Shown one piece after another: positions 47,191 to 60,356 of a stretch of DNA of 64,000 nt. Under the pieces are notes generated by a model. It saw only the letters and a list, made by a program, of their open reading frames with translations. It did not search any database and was not told the origin of the DNA. The DNA comes from Plutella xylostella. Taxonomy: Eukaryota > Arthropoda > Insecta > Lepidoptera > Plutellidae. Location: positions 6,207,501-6,271,500 of the forward strand of contig NC_064001.1 in the NCBI RefSeq assembly GCF_932276165.1, read 5' to 3'. The stretch's first letter is position 1. Each line of letters starts with the position of its first letter. Position numbers and translations under genes: made by a program.

Positions 47191-49444
47191 GCCACCTCAA
47201 ATTCAACTTTATTCAATGTTGAAAATTCGACAACCTAGAAACTTCCAGCTGCCTCGTGGCCCTGTGTTGACATTGATATGATAATCCTATTACGACGTTT
47301 TTTGATCAAATTACAGAGTAAACACAGAAGGGCTTCTGGCGAAGTTAATTCGCGGTGATGATCAATGCTCAGATTTTGGAATGCACGTTGAGAACGTGGT
47401 GATAAGGATTGATTATGTTTTTTAGGTACCTACAGTCACATTATAATTTATAGGTACACGTGCATTATAATGACGTAGCATAAATGTTGCATATTATGAT
47501 GACGTATTAAAGAGTGAATGACGTATTTAAAAAAAAAACGTGTGAACCAACGGCCTATATAACCTACGTAAGCCACGATACCTTTGGGAGGTTTCAGCCT
47601 CAAGTTACTTACAATATATTGTAGTTACGAGTTAGTGTAACCGACGATGCGAAGGCGCCGCGCCTAAGTCAATAACGAATCAGGCACTAGGTTTTAATGT
47701 GGCTCAAAGTAGAACATGACTCTATACCAGCTCTTAACAAAAATCAACTCTTCAGCTCACGTATTAGGAGTGATTCCCAAGTCTGTTGTCATATGGGGTT
47801 CTTTGCCGTAGACATAAAGGGTGGGGCCATCTTTGCTCGTAAATTTGACGGCTTGGACATCGTTAACTGCGGATATAATAATATGGGCCAGGGCTAGGCT
47901 GGGCCTTAGATCCCCTTTGCCGCCTAAAACCAGGTATAACGAATTATATATTTTTCATATCTAGGTTGTCGGTTATCATTAGTATCGATGTTATCGTTAT
48001 CGTAATGGCCAGATAAGCAGCAGAACACATTATTTTCTTACAAATCACGTCTGCACATGAAACAATCACAATCTCTGTTCTTGCTATTGAACAATTAACA
48101 TCTTTCATAGCCATCAATTATTTGATGAATGAACCTTTTGACACGGTGTCCTTAGAGCCGCGGTATAAGTGTGTCAATTGTACTATGGCCTGATTCGACC
48201 GACCCGTAACAATAATAGCTGGTTTATGGTATTATAATGTAAGTGAAGTCGGTCACTAAATATTGTCGGATTTGTAAAACGTGCCAGCTTTTAAAACAAT
48301 TTCGTGGGACTCCAGTTTATTTAAATTTTATAAAAAAAAGCCTCGCAATGTTGTTCTCATCAAATTTCAATACAAATGTTTGCGTCTATCGGCTGTCGGG
48401 CATCTTGGATTCTTGCCATTGAATAGTCTCATATTTACGCGACTTTATATTTATACTTTCTTCCCTCCATAGTATCCGTATTAAATGGGATTGCACCGAA
48501 GATACCTTGAACTTAATTGGTTTCCTCTTACTTTATACGCCCACTGATTTCGTCTTATCAAAGTCCTTGTCTAGAATTGGGTTTATGAGCATTGCATTAG
48601 TAAACATGGTTATGGCTTTATCATCATGATGTGTGTAATTCCTTTTATTTCATCTATGTACACTTCTTAAAAAAGTATTAAGTAAGTTTCTAGAGCAATA
48701 TTTAGGAAGTGGAACTCCCCTGTCCAAGTATACTGAAGTGTGCGTGGCGATACCCCAGATATTTGAGCTCATGACGTGTTTACGTTCCGTTTGGCTTTAT
48801 ATTGTTTCTATTAGCGCTGGCTGGCCGGCTCGCTGCTTCATTGTTGACTGTCCCGATAGCATCTGGCATATCGCTCCATTGATGTCGTCCAAATTACGAA
48901 AATTGTCGTATTTAAAATCGCACTATCAATAAACATCCCAATGTTTACGTTTGCATTCGTCAAGAGTTCAAAGACACAATGATTCACACGCGAGTTCCGT
49001 AACGTTCGGTTTGTCCAATATTTGACATGTGGAATGCGCGGTGACACATCGCTTATCGTATTGCATTGATACTGTCAATGAAAGTCGTTCCTGTTTTTGG
49101 GACAGCTCTTATGTCTGGTGTGGAGAGGCTGTAGTTGTTTGTCAGTCATATAGCACGGCAGTTAAACGGCAGTGCGTGAGTGCGCAAGAGTGGCGGCTCA
49201 GTGCGGCCGGTGCGCGCGCACTGAGCCCGCACCGGAGCGCCGCCGCGGCCTCACTATGTCATCATCAACTTATAAATATTTTAACTCTCGGTTATAGTAC
49301 TGCCTTTGCATAAACGATTAAGTATTAATTTTCCTACTGTGAGTCAGTAACATATGCTACAATGGTAACCATTCATTATTTACGGCCATAGTTTTATAGC
49401 GAAAGGTTAATATCTACAAATAAAACAGAGGCGTGTTATACTTA
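45509..49444. other. Noncoding AT-rich DNA with a (GCC)n microsatellite
   Basis: No gene recognised. A run of CCG/GCC triplets occupies 47156-47193. A hairpin (GATGTTCGCTA and TAGCGAACATC) lies at 45697-45732. Remaining open frames are short and unsupported. Confidence 0.45.
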
Positions 49445-50494
49445 AGGTGACCATACGTCCCGCTTTCGGCGGGACAGTCCCGCTTTCAAGCTATCCGTCC
49501 CGCTGTCCCCGGCGAGGGCAAAAATGTCCCGCTTTCATAAACAAGCCAAACGATAATTTAAATTACCTACATTTTGCATTAATCACTTGAGACAGTTATA
49601 TATCTTCTTACCTCTCACATAGACTTAAAAGAATGCAATCTCGTCCCGCCGAGATCCCGAACTCGCGAGATCCCGGCCATATTTAACGAGATTGAAACTC
49701 GTTACATTTCGTACGAGATCTAGCGAGATAACAGGATCGATAAATGCAGCGTGACAACGTGTATTTCATCCTAAAAAAGCAGAAAAAAATGACAATTACG
49801 AAAACACACATAGAGTCGAATTTTAAACAGATACAATAAGGTTTTGACAGCTCTAAAATTAGAATTAAGTTATGTCTTCAGAATCGAAATAATTTTCACA
49901 AAAAATAACTTGCCTTTCCGTACCTTGATAACTTGATCTGACTTCTCTTTTGAACTTCTTTTATTTGATTAATACGATCTCACAACATATATTTAAGAAC
50001 TTGTGAAGTTAAGTCTTTGTTTTTATTTACAATAACTAATGTTCCTATTACCTACTCCTAATTGTTGAAAGTAAAGTAACTAATAAATTTACAAAATACT
50101 AAATGTAGATAATGTTTTATTTTTACCAATATTGCATAAATTTTAACTAATTAGCCGCAATAGGTGTATTAATTATAAACATAAACATTTTATTTATTGG
50201 AAAATAATATTTTCATTTTTTTTTAAATAAATGTCACTTTATTTTTATAACTAAACAACATTGTGTCAGTTATTAACAAAAAATAAGCATTTGCATTTAT
50301 GTTTTAATAGCGATTCTTCCAATCTCGCGAGATCCCGTAATTTGCCGTCTCGCGAGATCTCGCTAGGTGGAAATCTCGTACGAGATTTCATTCCCTACAT
50401 AGACTACACAAAAATTGTAATGAATACCAATAAGGTTTTTTTGCAACATAAATCCGCAGGTGTCCCGCTCTGACAAAAAAAATAAATGGTCACG
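49445..50494. mobile_element. GTCCCG-type MITE with a nested hAT-like element
   Basis: Left end AGGTGACCATACGTCCCGC; right end inverted CGTGACCATTTATT. TTA flanks both sides (49442-49444, 50495-50497). GTCCCGC words recur in both arms (GTCCCGCTTTC, GTCCCGCTCTG). Without the 772-bp insertion it would be about 270 bp. Assignment to PIF/Harbinger rests on the 3-bp duplication only. Confidence 0.65.
49626..50397. mobile_element. Nested hAT-like nonautonomous element, 8-bp duplication CATAGACT
   Basis: Flanked by exact CATAGACT copies at 49618-49625 and 50398-50405. Ends are inverted: TAAAAGAATGCAATCTCG and TAGGGAATGAAATCTCG. Sub-terminal regions carry repeated palindromic TCTCGCGAGAT-like words. 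The interior is very AT-rich with no transposase frame. Confidence 0.8.
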
Positions 50495-51079
50495 TTAGTT
50501 ATACTGAATAATGATTATCAAGGTTTGCAAAATAACCTTGATGAGCGCATTGTTTAGCGCCTTCGATGATTCTAGCATGAATTAGTTCATGTAGTGGAAG
50601 AGGGTCATCTGGTACCGTCGACAACAACAATGATGTGTCAGTCCGGCGGGCCCACCTCATTACCGCGCCACACTGCCCCGTTTGAAACACTTAGATTACG
50701 TGATAAGCTGCAGCTATCCACACGGTTTAGTCCACGCTCTTCGATTAGAGGTCAGACTATTATCCGAGTAATTAAAGAAAACTTTTTGTCATAATTGGAC
50801 AGAAGTTTAAAAGTAAGCTAAGGATATCAACTTCAGCGTACGTCGAAAAAGCCGTCGTTGCAAAAGGAAAAAAAATGGTCTCATATTGAATTTTTGGATT
50901 GCGTTTTCCATGGATGGTTTTGATACCTCCTCGATTGGAGTAGATGGTTCGTAGCGAGCGATGGACGCGGCTGCTGGCGAGGTTCCCGCGCGACAGTCGG
51001 CACGCCAGCCCACTGCGGTGACGCGGTACACAGGTGGAGAACGATATCAAAACAGTGTGTTTCGTATATCGGCAGGTGG

Positions 51080-51301
51080 AGCACGCCGCGCGGACCGCAC
51101 GCGAATATTCACATTTCACAATACGTGTTTATAACATAACATATTTAAATAGTGCCTTGGATGTGCTAGTGAGTTGGTTCAGTGTTCTCGAATAATTTTG
51201 GTAGCATTTTATTTAATTGTGCTAATGTGAAGTTTGCACGGCATTTTTTAAACGTTTACTACCGGATTGACCAAACTGTACCGGCTGCCTAAAATAATAA
51301 T
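51080..51301 (+). promoter_or_regulatory. Possible alternative promoter and first exon
   Basis: A GC-rich patch (50930-51090) is followed by a TCAGT arthropod initiator-like word at 51179-51183 and a strong donor (AAT then GTGAGT) after 51301. Could be a first noncoding exon spliced to 51635-51671. Weak evidence. Confidence 0.25.
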
Positions 51302-51634
51302 GTGAGTACATTAGACAATTATTTTACAGTTAGTTCTCTCTCAGTTACAGCTGACTATGTTACTATGAGATTGCTTAAGTTTACTTTCAATCACTAAGTA
51401 TAAATATTTATAAAAATGAGTGGTATAGGTTATAGGTGTATAATAGCAAAAACAGGAAATTACGACAATACGACGTTTTTATATCAATCATAACAAGAAT
51501 AACAATCCGATGCCAATATTTTTCCACCTACATACTTCTTGAAAACATTCAAGTCTGTTGGTTTGATGAAATCATTGGGTTGAACTTGCTACTATACAAT
51601 TCGTTAACCTAAATTGCCGATTGCCCTTTCCAAG

Positions 51635-51671
51635 GCCTGATAAAGAATGAACGAAGGGTTCAGCAATATTG
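51635..51671 (+). other. Candidate small exon with a start codon
   Basis: Acceptor GCCCTTTCCAAG ends at 51634; donor TTG then GTAAGT at 51672. Within it ATG at 51647 (context AAGAATGAA) opens eight codons (MNEGFSNI) and leaves the exon in phase 1. No downstream partner could be identified, so a coding role is unproven. Confidence 0.3.
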
Positions 51672-54600
51672 GTAAGTACTCCTATATTATTATCATACCT
51701 TAACATTTTTAAAAGTAATAATTCAATCATTTGCAATTTTACTAACTAACGTAACGTAAAGTTAAAGTAATTTACAGTAGTAATAGTATGGCACCGTGTC
51801 GCTTTTCTTTTAATACTACATATGCAAATACTCAGACATTGAATAGAATAAAAAGATCGCGTAATGAAAGCTGTCTGTTCCACTTCGATGAGCACTAATT
51901 TTAATAAATTACGTTGTTGGAAATCACTTTAACAATACGACTTGTAAACCTACTTGTTTTATTATTTATGATATCGTTGCGAATTTCACTACTGTTATTA
52001 TAATGATAAATAAAGTATAATAATATTAATTTAGTGACCGTAATGTTTCAGAATAATTTGTAGGTTTTCTATTAATTACAAAAAATTTATAAGTTATTAG
52101 TTACGCTCTTATAGCGAGCAATAAATTATTTCGGACAAATACTCGCTGATGATGATAAATTGTAAGTACATTTAATGTTATGCTTAAAATAAGTATTGTT
52201 AATCAAACAAGGTAAATTTAGTGCCAATTTTGCTCATATTGGCTTAGAGCATAACCAGGGATTATTGCTTGACTTTTGAAACATCTGTCTAAAATTTAAT
52301 ACTTATGGATATGATGTATAATTGATCAACCTTTCCCTGGTTACGATCTAACCGACTATGGAGAAATTGAAGCTTAATCTATTATAATTATTTCCGCCAA
52401 TTTTATTATTTTTCCTCTTAGAATCTATAAAAAAATTAGCGGGTTAACAATTGGATACCACAACTTAAGCTTTTGGTATACCTTATTAAATTTCAATATA
52501 ATTTCTCATGCCTTTACCATCACCACATCCAAGCATCTAAATAAATCCTGCACCGATCGTCCTTGTCCAACATAGGTACTAACTAACGCTATTTGCTGCA
52601 CAAAATATAACCTCCTATTTATAATAAAACTGACAAAGGACTTGTAGGACTTAAAAATAACATTGCAAGATGAGTCGAAAATGGAAAAAGTTAAAACTCG
52701 TGCACCGTTTTACACACCGTTTATAAACCCTTAAGTTTGAATACCTACGGGGTTTATTTTATTACTTAATATTATTATTATGCAACGGAACAAAACAGGT
52801 TTACAGCCTATTTGTATACAAGTTCCACAGCCAGATAATTTTTTTAACTCCGCGAAGGTTAACATAGTAACTTATGTTTTTAATAAGGCAATGTTCTTGA
52901 TGGTTTAGTTCGCTTCGCTATTTTAACCTTTAAAGGTGAAGAGTTCAGAATTGGCATCAGTAGGTTGGTTGTAACGGAGTTGTTGAGATTCGTAAATGCA
53001 GAACGTACGAAGCGAAACTTTTGCAAGTTCCGCGGGCGCGGGCGATTATAACTAAACTAAAAGTACAAGGTGTTTACTATGAGTGTTTATATTTTTTAGT
53101 ACTTTGCCCTTTTCTTATGTATAATTTCTCCTCCGAGGTAGTCTGGAAGAAATTACTCATAGTAATAAGGCCGCCAACTATGTGTTAGACCCATCTCACC
53201 TAAATTAATAACTTAGGTCCTACGCAACAATAACGCCCAATCACAGCGCTGCATTTTACACTCAAGTTCTTAATAACTTGGCTTTGTCAGGTGTGAAAAT
53301 GATAACTTTACATTCGGAGTCTTTTAATATTCGGATTTAGTAGTCGTATCAAGTCACTATATCTATTACGCTATGAGGTAGTGGTACAATGTTTTTATTT
53401 AAAATATTCCGACTTTAATAACATATATTTTTTAAAATCGTTAAATGTAGTTTTGTTTGTTTTAAAGGATAATTTTTTGTTACATTGAATGGATTTAAAG
53501 TATTTCTCCTCCATGGCACATTGGTTTTTACCACAGTACCCTGTAATGGCTGTAATACACATGCATACTTACACAATATTATCGTAGCCCCGAAAAAAGT
53601 ATAACATTAATAATAAACGTTGAAGTGAAGTGGGCATTAGTATTGACTTCGTAATACAAGTGGTTTAAAACAGCTCGCGTTTTAAGTGAAGTTTTTATAC
53701 CCCTTCACAAATATAACCCTTTATCTTGTATGGTGCGTGTTTTCGACTGGAACTTGATTTGTTGTGGTATAAAACGAATGTCGGTCGTATCAGAATGTTT
53801 TGAGGCCTGTCAACTCTGGTGGAAATTTATAAGTGTTATAAGTAGACCTCAAGCAGGTGGCTTTTTGGCTTCAAGAAGAAAATCGTCGTCGCTCCGTTGT
53901 CATCTTAAAAGCTATCTATTAATGTTACTATCTATTAAATGTTAAGGAAAGTAAATGGAAGTTGTTAGTATCTTTCTAACTAATAAACGCTATGAATGAC
54001 CGATTAAATTTATTTTGACGGGCCAATGGTCTATACCGATACCGATTGGTCTTTGAAGATAGAAAAGTAATTGAAAAGGCTGCTTTTTACCCCGACATTT
54101 CCCACAGTGAATTATTTTCAAAAGGCTAGTAGTAATACGACTTTTTAACTTCTTTTAAGCTTACCGAAGCGAAAGCTTTTAACCTTTCGAAGCTATGTTT
54201 AAAATCTGGTAACCAGCCCACGGTGTATGTCTATGTAAACTTGTAAACCTACAGTATTTTACATGTAACTTCCAACGATAGCTGTCATCACAGTTCAATT
54301 TGCACCAATATTATCACGAAGCTTCGTATAGATAGTGCGAGCAGTGGGGCACTCACCGCGTGCAGTGATGTGGCCGTGAGGTGAAGATCCATTTGTGATT
54401 TGTGACTGGCACGTGTCGGTGCTATGGCGATATGTTTCATATATTGTTATGTAGGTACTTAAATTTTATAATATGCACTTCTATATTTGCTAGTAATAAG
54501 AATCATTCAAATGAGTTTATTTAAGGTAATCGATACCGTACTTACTAAGTTACTTTTTATCCTACTTGAAAAATTATGTAAGTACATAGGCACAATTAGA

Positions 54601-55166
54601 ATCAGGAGTCCTCCGTTTTTTTCCAATACCGACTGCAACTTTTACCTATGATAGATCCCGATCCCTTATGGAATTTAAATTGGGACAACATGTTGCAATG
54701 CTCTCGTACAATGAAAATCTCGTAAAACTAATTACATATAGATGTTCTGCGAATCAAATTATACGTAATATATATTTAATACATTTGTACACAATAGCAA
54801 CTTCATACTTTTATATAGGTACATGGTAGGTAAAGTTTAAAATATCCTAGCCCGACAATTTGTCATTATCGTGTCGCGATATTGCATTTCCCCGCCGCCG
54901 CTCGGGTTGTGTAAACATTTTAAATTACTGTAATGAATGCTCTAATTGTAATGCAGTGAAAAAACAATTTTTTGACCCGCAGACGTAATAATAAAATAAG
55001 ATAATGTAGTAGTAGTATGCATAAGTACTAAAGTTATGGGCTCATTGGATTTAGCTGTTTAAATTGTTATCCGATTCAAATGTTAAACATTAGTAGACAT
55101 TGTATGTAGGGTTCGTTTTGTGGAGTTAGTAATTAAACCAAACTGATAGCGGAATTCATACCTCAT
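51672..55166. other. AT-rich noncoding DNA
   Basis: 3.5 kb without recognisable genes. Probably intronic if the flanking exon-like segments belong together. No repeat with clear borders was noticed. Confidence 0.4.
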
Positions 55167-55176
55167 AGCTATGTAA

Positions 55177-56326
55177 CAACACGTGTAAGACATTCACGCA
55201 CTTTTTGTGGACTTCACGAAGGCATACGACAGTGTAGACAGGGAAATACTGTTCAAAATACTGCTAGTATTTAAAATGCCGAGAAAACTAGTGTCCATGA
55301 TAAAAGTGGCTACGGGCATAAGTAGGATGCGCGTAAAGGTGGACGGTGACCTGACTGACGCCTTTTCCGTGGTAACCGGGCTCAAGCAAGGAGACGCCTT
55401 GTCACCCGCGCTGTTCAATCTGGTGTTGGAGTATGTCATCCAAAAAGTGTTGACACATGATGGCGGAGTACAACTGAATGGACAGCACAAGGTGATCGGG
55501 TACGCCGACGACTTAGCTCTGTTGGGGGAGAGTGAACGCGAGGTCCAAGAAGCTGCCAAGATACTGGAAGAGGAAGCTCACAGGGTCGGGCTCAGAATCA
55601 GCACGGAAAAGACCGAATACCTCCACATGACACGACACCGAGGCAACCATGAGGTACGAAAAAACCTGCAAGTGGGAGAGACAGCCTATAAGGGAGTGGC
55701 CAAATTCAAATACTTAGGTTGTACGATCACTGACACAAACACAAGGGAGCAGGAGATCGACATCCGAGTACAAAACGCCCTCCGATGCAGCGCTGCTCTT
55801 CATAAAGTGCTAGTGTCAAAGCTGCTCAGCAGGAAAACCAAGATCCGAATTTATAAAACCGTAATCCGGCCGATCTTGATGTATGGCTCTGAGGCTTGGA
55901 CACTCACTCTCAAGGAAGAGAATAAACTTCTGGTTGCGGAAAGAAAGGTGATGAGGAAAATGCTCGGACCAACTAGGAGGGAAGATGGTAGCTGGAGAGT
56001 ACGGAAGAACCAGGAAATCGAAGACCTGATTTCCGAGCCAAACATCATTGGTCAAATTAAATCCCAGCGACTCCGTTGGCTTGGTCATCTGCAAAGGATG
56101 GGGGAGGATCGCGCTGCCAAGAGGGCCTACCTTGGAGTACCAAGCGGTCGTAGACCAGTTGGCCGTCCCAAATATCGCTGGAGCGATGAAGTCGGCAAGG
56201 ACCTGCGCCAACTACAGGCAGGCGACTGGAGAGCGACTGCGCAGGATAGAGACCAGTGGCGACTTCTTGTGTCTGAGGCCAAGATCCACTTCGGGTCGCT
56301 GAGCCAGCGGAGTAAGTAAGTAAGTA
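55177..56326 (+). mobile_element. 5'-truncated RTE-like non-LTR retrotransposon
   Basis: Flanked by a 10-bp duplication AGCTATGTAA (55167-55176 and 56327-56336), with an (AGTA)n tail before the right copy. It encodes the C-terminal half of a reverse transcriptase: catalytic VDFTKAYDSVDR, GLKQGDALSPALFN, the YADD active site (GYADDLALLGES), FKYLGCTI, IRPILMYGSEAWTL and the GHLQRM...GRPKYRWSD tail. The frame is open for about 370 codons to TAA after LSQRSK, without frameshift, so insertion is fairly recent. Endonuclease and N-terminal RT are missing. Typical truncation by incomplete reverse transcription. Confidence 0.9.
55189..56322 (+). pseudogene. LINE reverse transcriptase fragment, about 377 codons
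   Basis: In-frame coding remnant of the retrotransposon above, open from just after a TAA at 55186-55188 to its natural stop. The first residues, DIHALFVDFTKAYDSVD, are RT domain A. It lacks a start codon, promoter and the endonuclease, so it cannot move by itself. Closest in style to lepidopteran RTE elements. Confidence 0.85.
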
Positions 56327-57762
56327 AGCTATGTAATATTCTTATTTACGTCAATCGGTAAATCGATTATCTAGAGGTAGATAACATTGATATCAAGTAT
56401 TATACTTATAATTTAATCATCATTGCTGTTGATAAATGCAATTACACACTACTTTTATGTTGGTGGTGTAGGTACCTATAGGTAGTTGTATTTGGAAACA
56501 AATAATTATTGAATGATTGAGTTAAGTGGTAAAAAGTTAATGTTACGTGGCTTATTGATCTCATAATTATCAATAAGTAAATTTTACTATTGTAAAATTC
56601 CAGGATATTTTCGTGCAAGATAATATTCCTGGCCGTATTATAATGCTTCACTAGTATTTTTGTAAAGCATATAGGTACCTAATATTCATTTTTAGAGTTA
56701 TCATAAGTTCATAAGTATGACAAAGTTATTTGGATGTTAAAAAACTACCTGAAAAATAAAACTCAATGATGGCGGTTTGTATATGAAACTGCCTTAGCAT
56801 TCGCTTCGTACATGTTCAGAGTTTAGACCAATTATGCGCACATTTTACATTTGTCATATGATTATTTTCAATTTGCTACATTTATCGCATTGGCAACGCG
56901 TTCTGCAGAATGTAACACCTTCGCACTACCTCTAATGACCTCTATATATATAAATAGTGCAGTGCCTCTATTTCTACATACAGGAGTATTCACTTGTGTT
57001 TTGTGGTAAAGTGCTTTTGTACCGTACGAGCAGTGAAAAGTTCACGCGAATATTTAATTTGTAGGTCATTTCTTACATACAATTGCAAGTTTTGTACAGT
57101 AACGTATTCTGTTACTATCTTGTGCTTCGTTAGAGATTCAAAAAAGTAGTCACATTTCCGTAAATTGCTTAGCGAACTTTAATTAAAACCATGATACGAC
57201 GCTGACCACAGCTAGGCTTGAAATGACGTCACACGATTACAAGTGTTATAGCGCCAGTCATCTTCATTACATTCAGGGAACTAATGTTACGCTAATTAAA
57301 TATTGCACGAAAGGCCACAAACCATCAGCCAAATATAGCCAGATTTGATTTTGTTGCTATCTGACGGAGGTCGCTGTTTCAGCGGAATGGCCCGCCAGGT
57401 GTTAACTGAAGCGCCGATTTCAATTATATTTCTGCGAATCTGTGTGTGAAATTCCTGCGGATATTATTGACTTTATTGGAGTGATGATAGGTTTATATTT
57501 AAGTCTGCTAGAGACACTATTCACGTATAATATATTTTTTGTGGTTTTCATTACGCTTACTTTCTGCTTGACTTTTTATTTTATTTATTTATTTAATTCT
57601 TTATTGCACAAATATATAATAAATGCACAAAAGGTGGGCTTAATGCGCAAGGCCGACTACTCAATTACTCCACTAGCTACTGACAAAAACATGTAACGAG
57701 TGGAGACAACTCACAGTCAAACGTAGGTACCTCTAGTGCTGAACGCCCTCCAGCCCTATGTA

Positions 57763-57973
57763 CGGTGGCCTGCGCCTAAAAGTATACAGGCGGAGATTTT
57801 AAAATAGCGATCTCAAGCTCACATGCTGCTCAAGCACATCCACATAAACACCACTGCTACACACATCACACACAACACGTCCCCGGATTTATAACAGATG
57901 TAGCTGGTCCCTTCATCGTCAGGGATCGCTATTTTAAAAACTCCGCCTGTATACTTTTAGGCGTAGGCCACCG
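57763..57973. mobile_element. 211-bp MITE with about 50-bp inverted ends and TA duplication
   Basis: Left end CGGTGGCCTGCGCCTAAAAG; the right end is its near-perfect inverse (CTTTTAGGCGTAGGCCACCG). Arms continue through TATACAGGCGGAG and TAAAATAGCGATC. TA flanks both ends, as for Tc1/mariner-type elements. Confidence 0.85.
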
Positions 57974-58009
57974 TACCTTATATAGATACATTGTCTGTAG
58001 TCTCTGGCT

Positions 58010-58091
58010 GAGGAAGGTTGAAGACAGAGTGCTGTGGCGCCCCTATGTTGAATAGTAGAAGACTGCGGGCTGATAATGATGATGATGATTG
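58010..58091 (+). repeat. RTE-type LINE 3' tail ending in (GAT)n
   Basis: Reads GAGTGCTGTGGCGCCCCTAT, then GGGCTGATAATGATGATGAT. This 3' end with an ATG repeat is a common lepidopteran LINE terminus. Only the last 80 bases are present. Confidence 0.6.
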
Positions 58092-58268
58092 TGTTCAACA
58101 ACAAATTTATTTTGATATCTACACATATTTTCTACTTTCCACTTCACAATCTTTTCAATTGGTTTGACATTGCCAATGAACGTCTATGATTAATTCTGAT
58201 TGTGGTCACTTGAAACGATTTATTTCTTGTGTAGGGTATACCTACAAGTTGATAATTACGAGTATGTT

Positions 58269-58353
58269 ATCGATAATTAGTTAACAAGTGTTTGTAGTTA
58301 TAACTGTTATAAGTTATAATAAGTGTACAAACACTTGTAAACTAATTATCGAT
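58269..58353. repeat. Long hairpin: 28-bp inverted arms, 29-bp loop
   Basis: ATCGATAATTAGTTAACAAG... on the left and ...CTTGTAAACTAATTATCGAT on the right pair with one mismatch; the loop is itself TTATAA-rich. Short stem-loop, possibly a minimal MITE. Confidence 0.7.
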
Positions 58354-58354
58354 T

Positions 58355-60204
58355 CAAGAATTACTACATTACTTATTGATGAAGAATTTTAGGTTCTAAT
58401 ACGTTTTTATAGACTAATTGTACCTACTATGTGTACCTAACTATAATGTCAGTATATTGATGTTCTTATCTATGGTCTCTTAGTTACAGTTTATTGTGTA
58501 TGCTTATTATTTTAACCCATCTTCACTGCTACGGAACCGCTAAATCAAGTGTTACAACATCTAAATCAAGTAGTTTTCTGTCCGACTATGAATGATGTCA
58601 CTATCTGTATTTAAAACTCGATTCGGCAATGTATTTGTCATGGTGGAAACTCGCATCATTGTTCTATAATTGAACTTCCTATAATGAGTATATTTCTTCT
58701 TATCGTGTTGAGTCTACGATTAATAAACTTCATGTTAGAGAGCTACCGTGTGCCTATCCGAAATTATTTAGAGACTACCTACCTCATACATTCAGTGATG
58801 GTAATTAAAAATTATACCATCTCAGTTACTAATGTGTCATCCTACTTACGTAATATGTATATCTAATATCAATAGTACTCTAACATCAGTCGTTTTAATT
58901 ACAAAGATTAAGTAAATCCGTGTTTGCTATTATAATAATCATATCTGATCCAGGATATTGCATATTATCTTGTATAATCACGTCACATACTAAGGCCACG
59001 TCACGTTACTATACTCTACTCATACGTGTATCTTTTGTTTTGCGCAACGTCCCAAAAGATACACGGCTTTGGCATAGAAATAAATCTAAAGGTCCATGAA
59101 CCAACAGATGTCCAATTCTCGATCACTCGACATAATCTCTGCACACGACATTTATCGTGAGTTACATACGATACTTAACTTCAAATACGAGATATTCCGA
59201 CTGCTAGCAAATGTCGTGGGAGCAAAACTTCATAGCCACGACACCAGAAGTAAGGAGAACTTGTGACTCATAAGGATCGCACCGTATTCGAGTAGCTAAA
59301 CGAATATATATCGAATAGATCCACGAATAGATCTGACTGAATTGAAGCAGCGGCTATGAAAATGTTTATGGTCAAATATCACACAAAGTCTAACTTTAAA
59401 CAAAAACTAATATATGATGGATCGGGATGGTTTCAAAACTGAAATGTAATGATGATGCCTGATATAATATAGGTTTTATTTTATAAGTGTGCACTGTGCA
59501 ATATTCTGTCGCTATCTAGCCTATAAATTAATCTCGATGGCACTCAGAGATAAAAAGTTAAGATTTTGTGTCAACTGAAAATTATTTCGCAATGATATGT
59601 GGTATTTAATATTTTAGTGTGTACTTTTGTATTTGACCACATTTTTTTAAAAGTAACAAAATATCTTTAAATTCTTGCATAAAATTAATATGCTTACGAT
59701 CTCAGTGTACCTACAATACGATGATTATTTTCCAATTTATCGTAAAAAATTGATTCCCGATGCTGGTACTTACAATAAGGCATATATTTAACGCGGCGCC
59801 TGAGAAATCTGATACAGGGCTTATATTATAATGAAAAATATATAACAATAATATGCCTCACAATAAGGGTCCCAGTTGATTGTTGTTGATGCAGTTACTT
59901 GGTCAGTAAAGTCCAAGTAACTGAATCAACGCCCACCACGTGTATCCAGCAGCGCATCTCAATTCAACACAATCCAGTCTACTCTGTCTACTTGACTGCA
60001 GTCTGCAGCCCTATTACTAGCTCATCTATTGAATGCCTTAAAATTTTGCAGTTTACTTTCTCAGATAGTCTTTGCGCCATGATTGGCTGAATTGTCGTTG
60101 TGCTGCACTTAAGTCCTATGGGGTGTATCGGGGTCCCATATACCATCTTGGGGACCCAAGTCAACCTAATATGCACGTGGTGCACCCAGCCGACCAACAA
60201 AAGA
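58355..60204. other. AT-rich DNA, no gene seen
   Basis: Nothing supported. A 12-bp perfect inverted repeat (GTGTATCTTTTG and CAAAAGATACAC) is at 59029-59064. Confidence 0.4.
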
Positions 60205-60275
60205 GGCAATGACGACTTACCAACCCGCACTAGACCAGCGTGATGAGATTATGGTCCATCCCCTTATGAATGCAC
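60205..60275 (+). repeat. Fragment of a lepidopteran repeat
   Basis: Reads ACGACTTACCAACCCGCACT followed by AGACCAGCGTGATGAG and TATGGTCCATCCCC, a wording typical of lepidopteran retroelement 3' parts. Both borders are unclear. Confidence 0.45.
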
Positions 60276-60356
60276 TACAGAAGTCCTATCTCATGTAAAT
60301 AAATTTTAGGTAAATAATATTGATGATTTCTACATGTCCTATCTCCATTGTTGCAG

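Noticed and set aside
47057..47281. 74-codon frame with a run of about 15 prolines
   Set aside because: The prolines come from a (GCC)n microsatellite; no splice sites or conserved flanks.
55194..55559. 121-codon minus-strand frame
   Set aside because: Antisense shadow of the LINE reverse transcriptase.
57442..57696. 84-codon plus-strand frame with hydrophobic segments
   Set aside because: The second half is TTTATTGCACAA-type lepidopteran repeat; hydrophobicity follows from T-rich DNA. No splice or family support.
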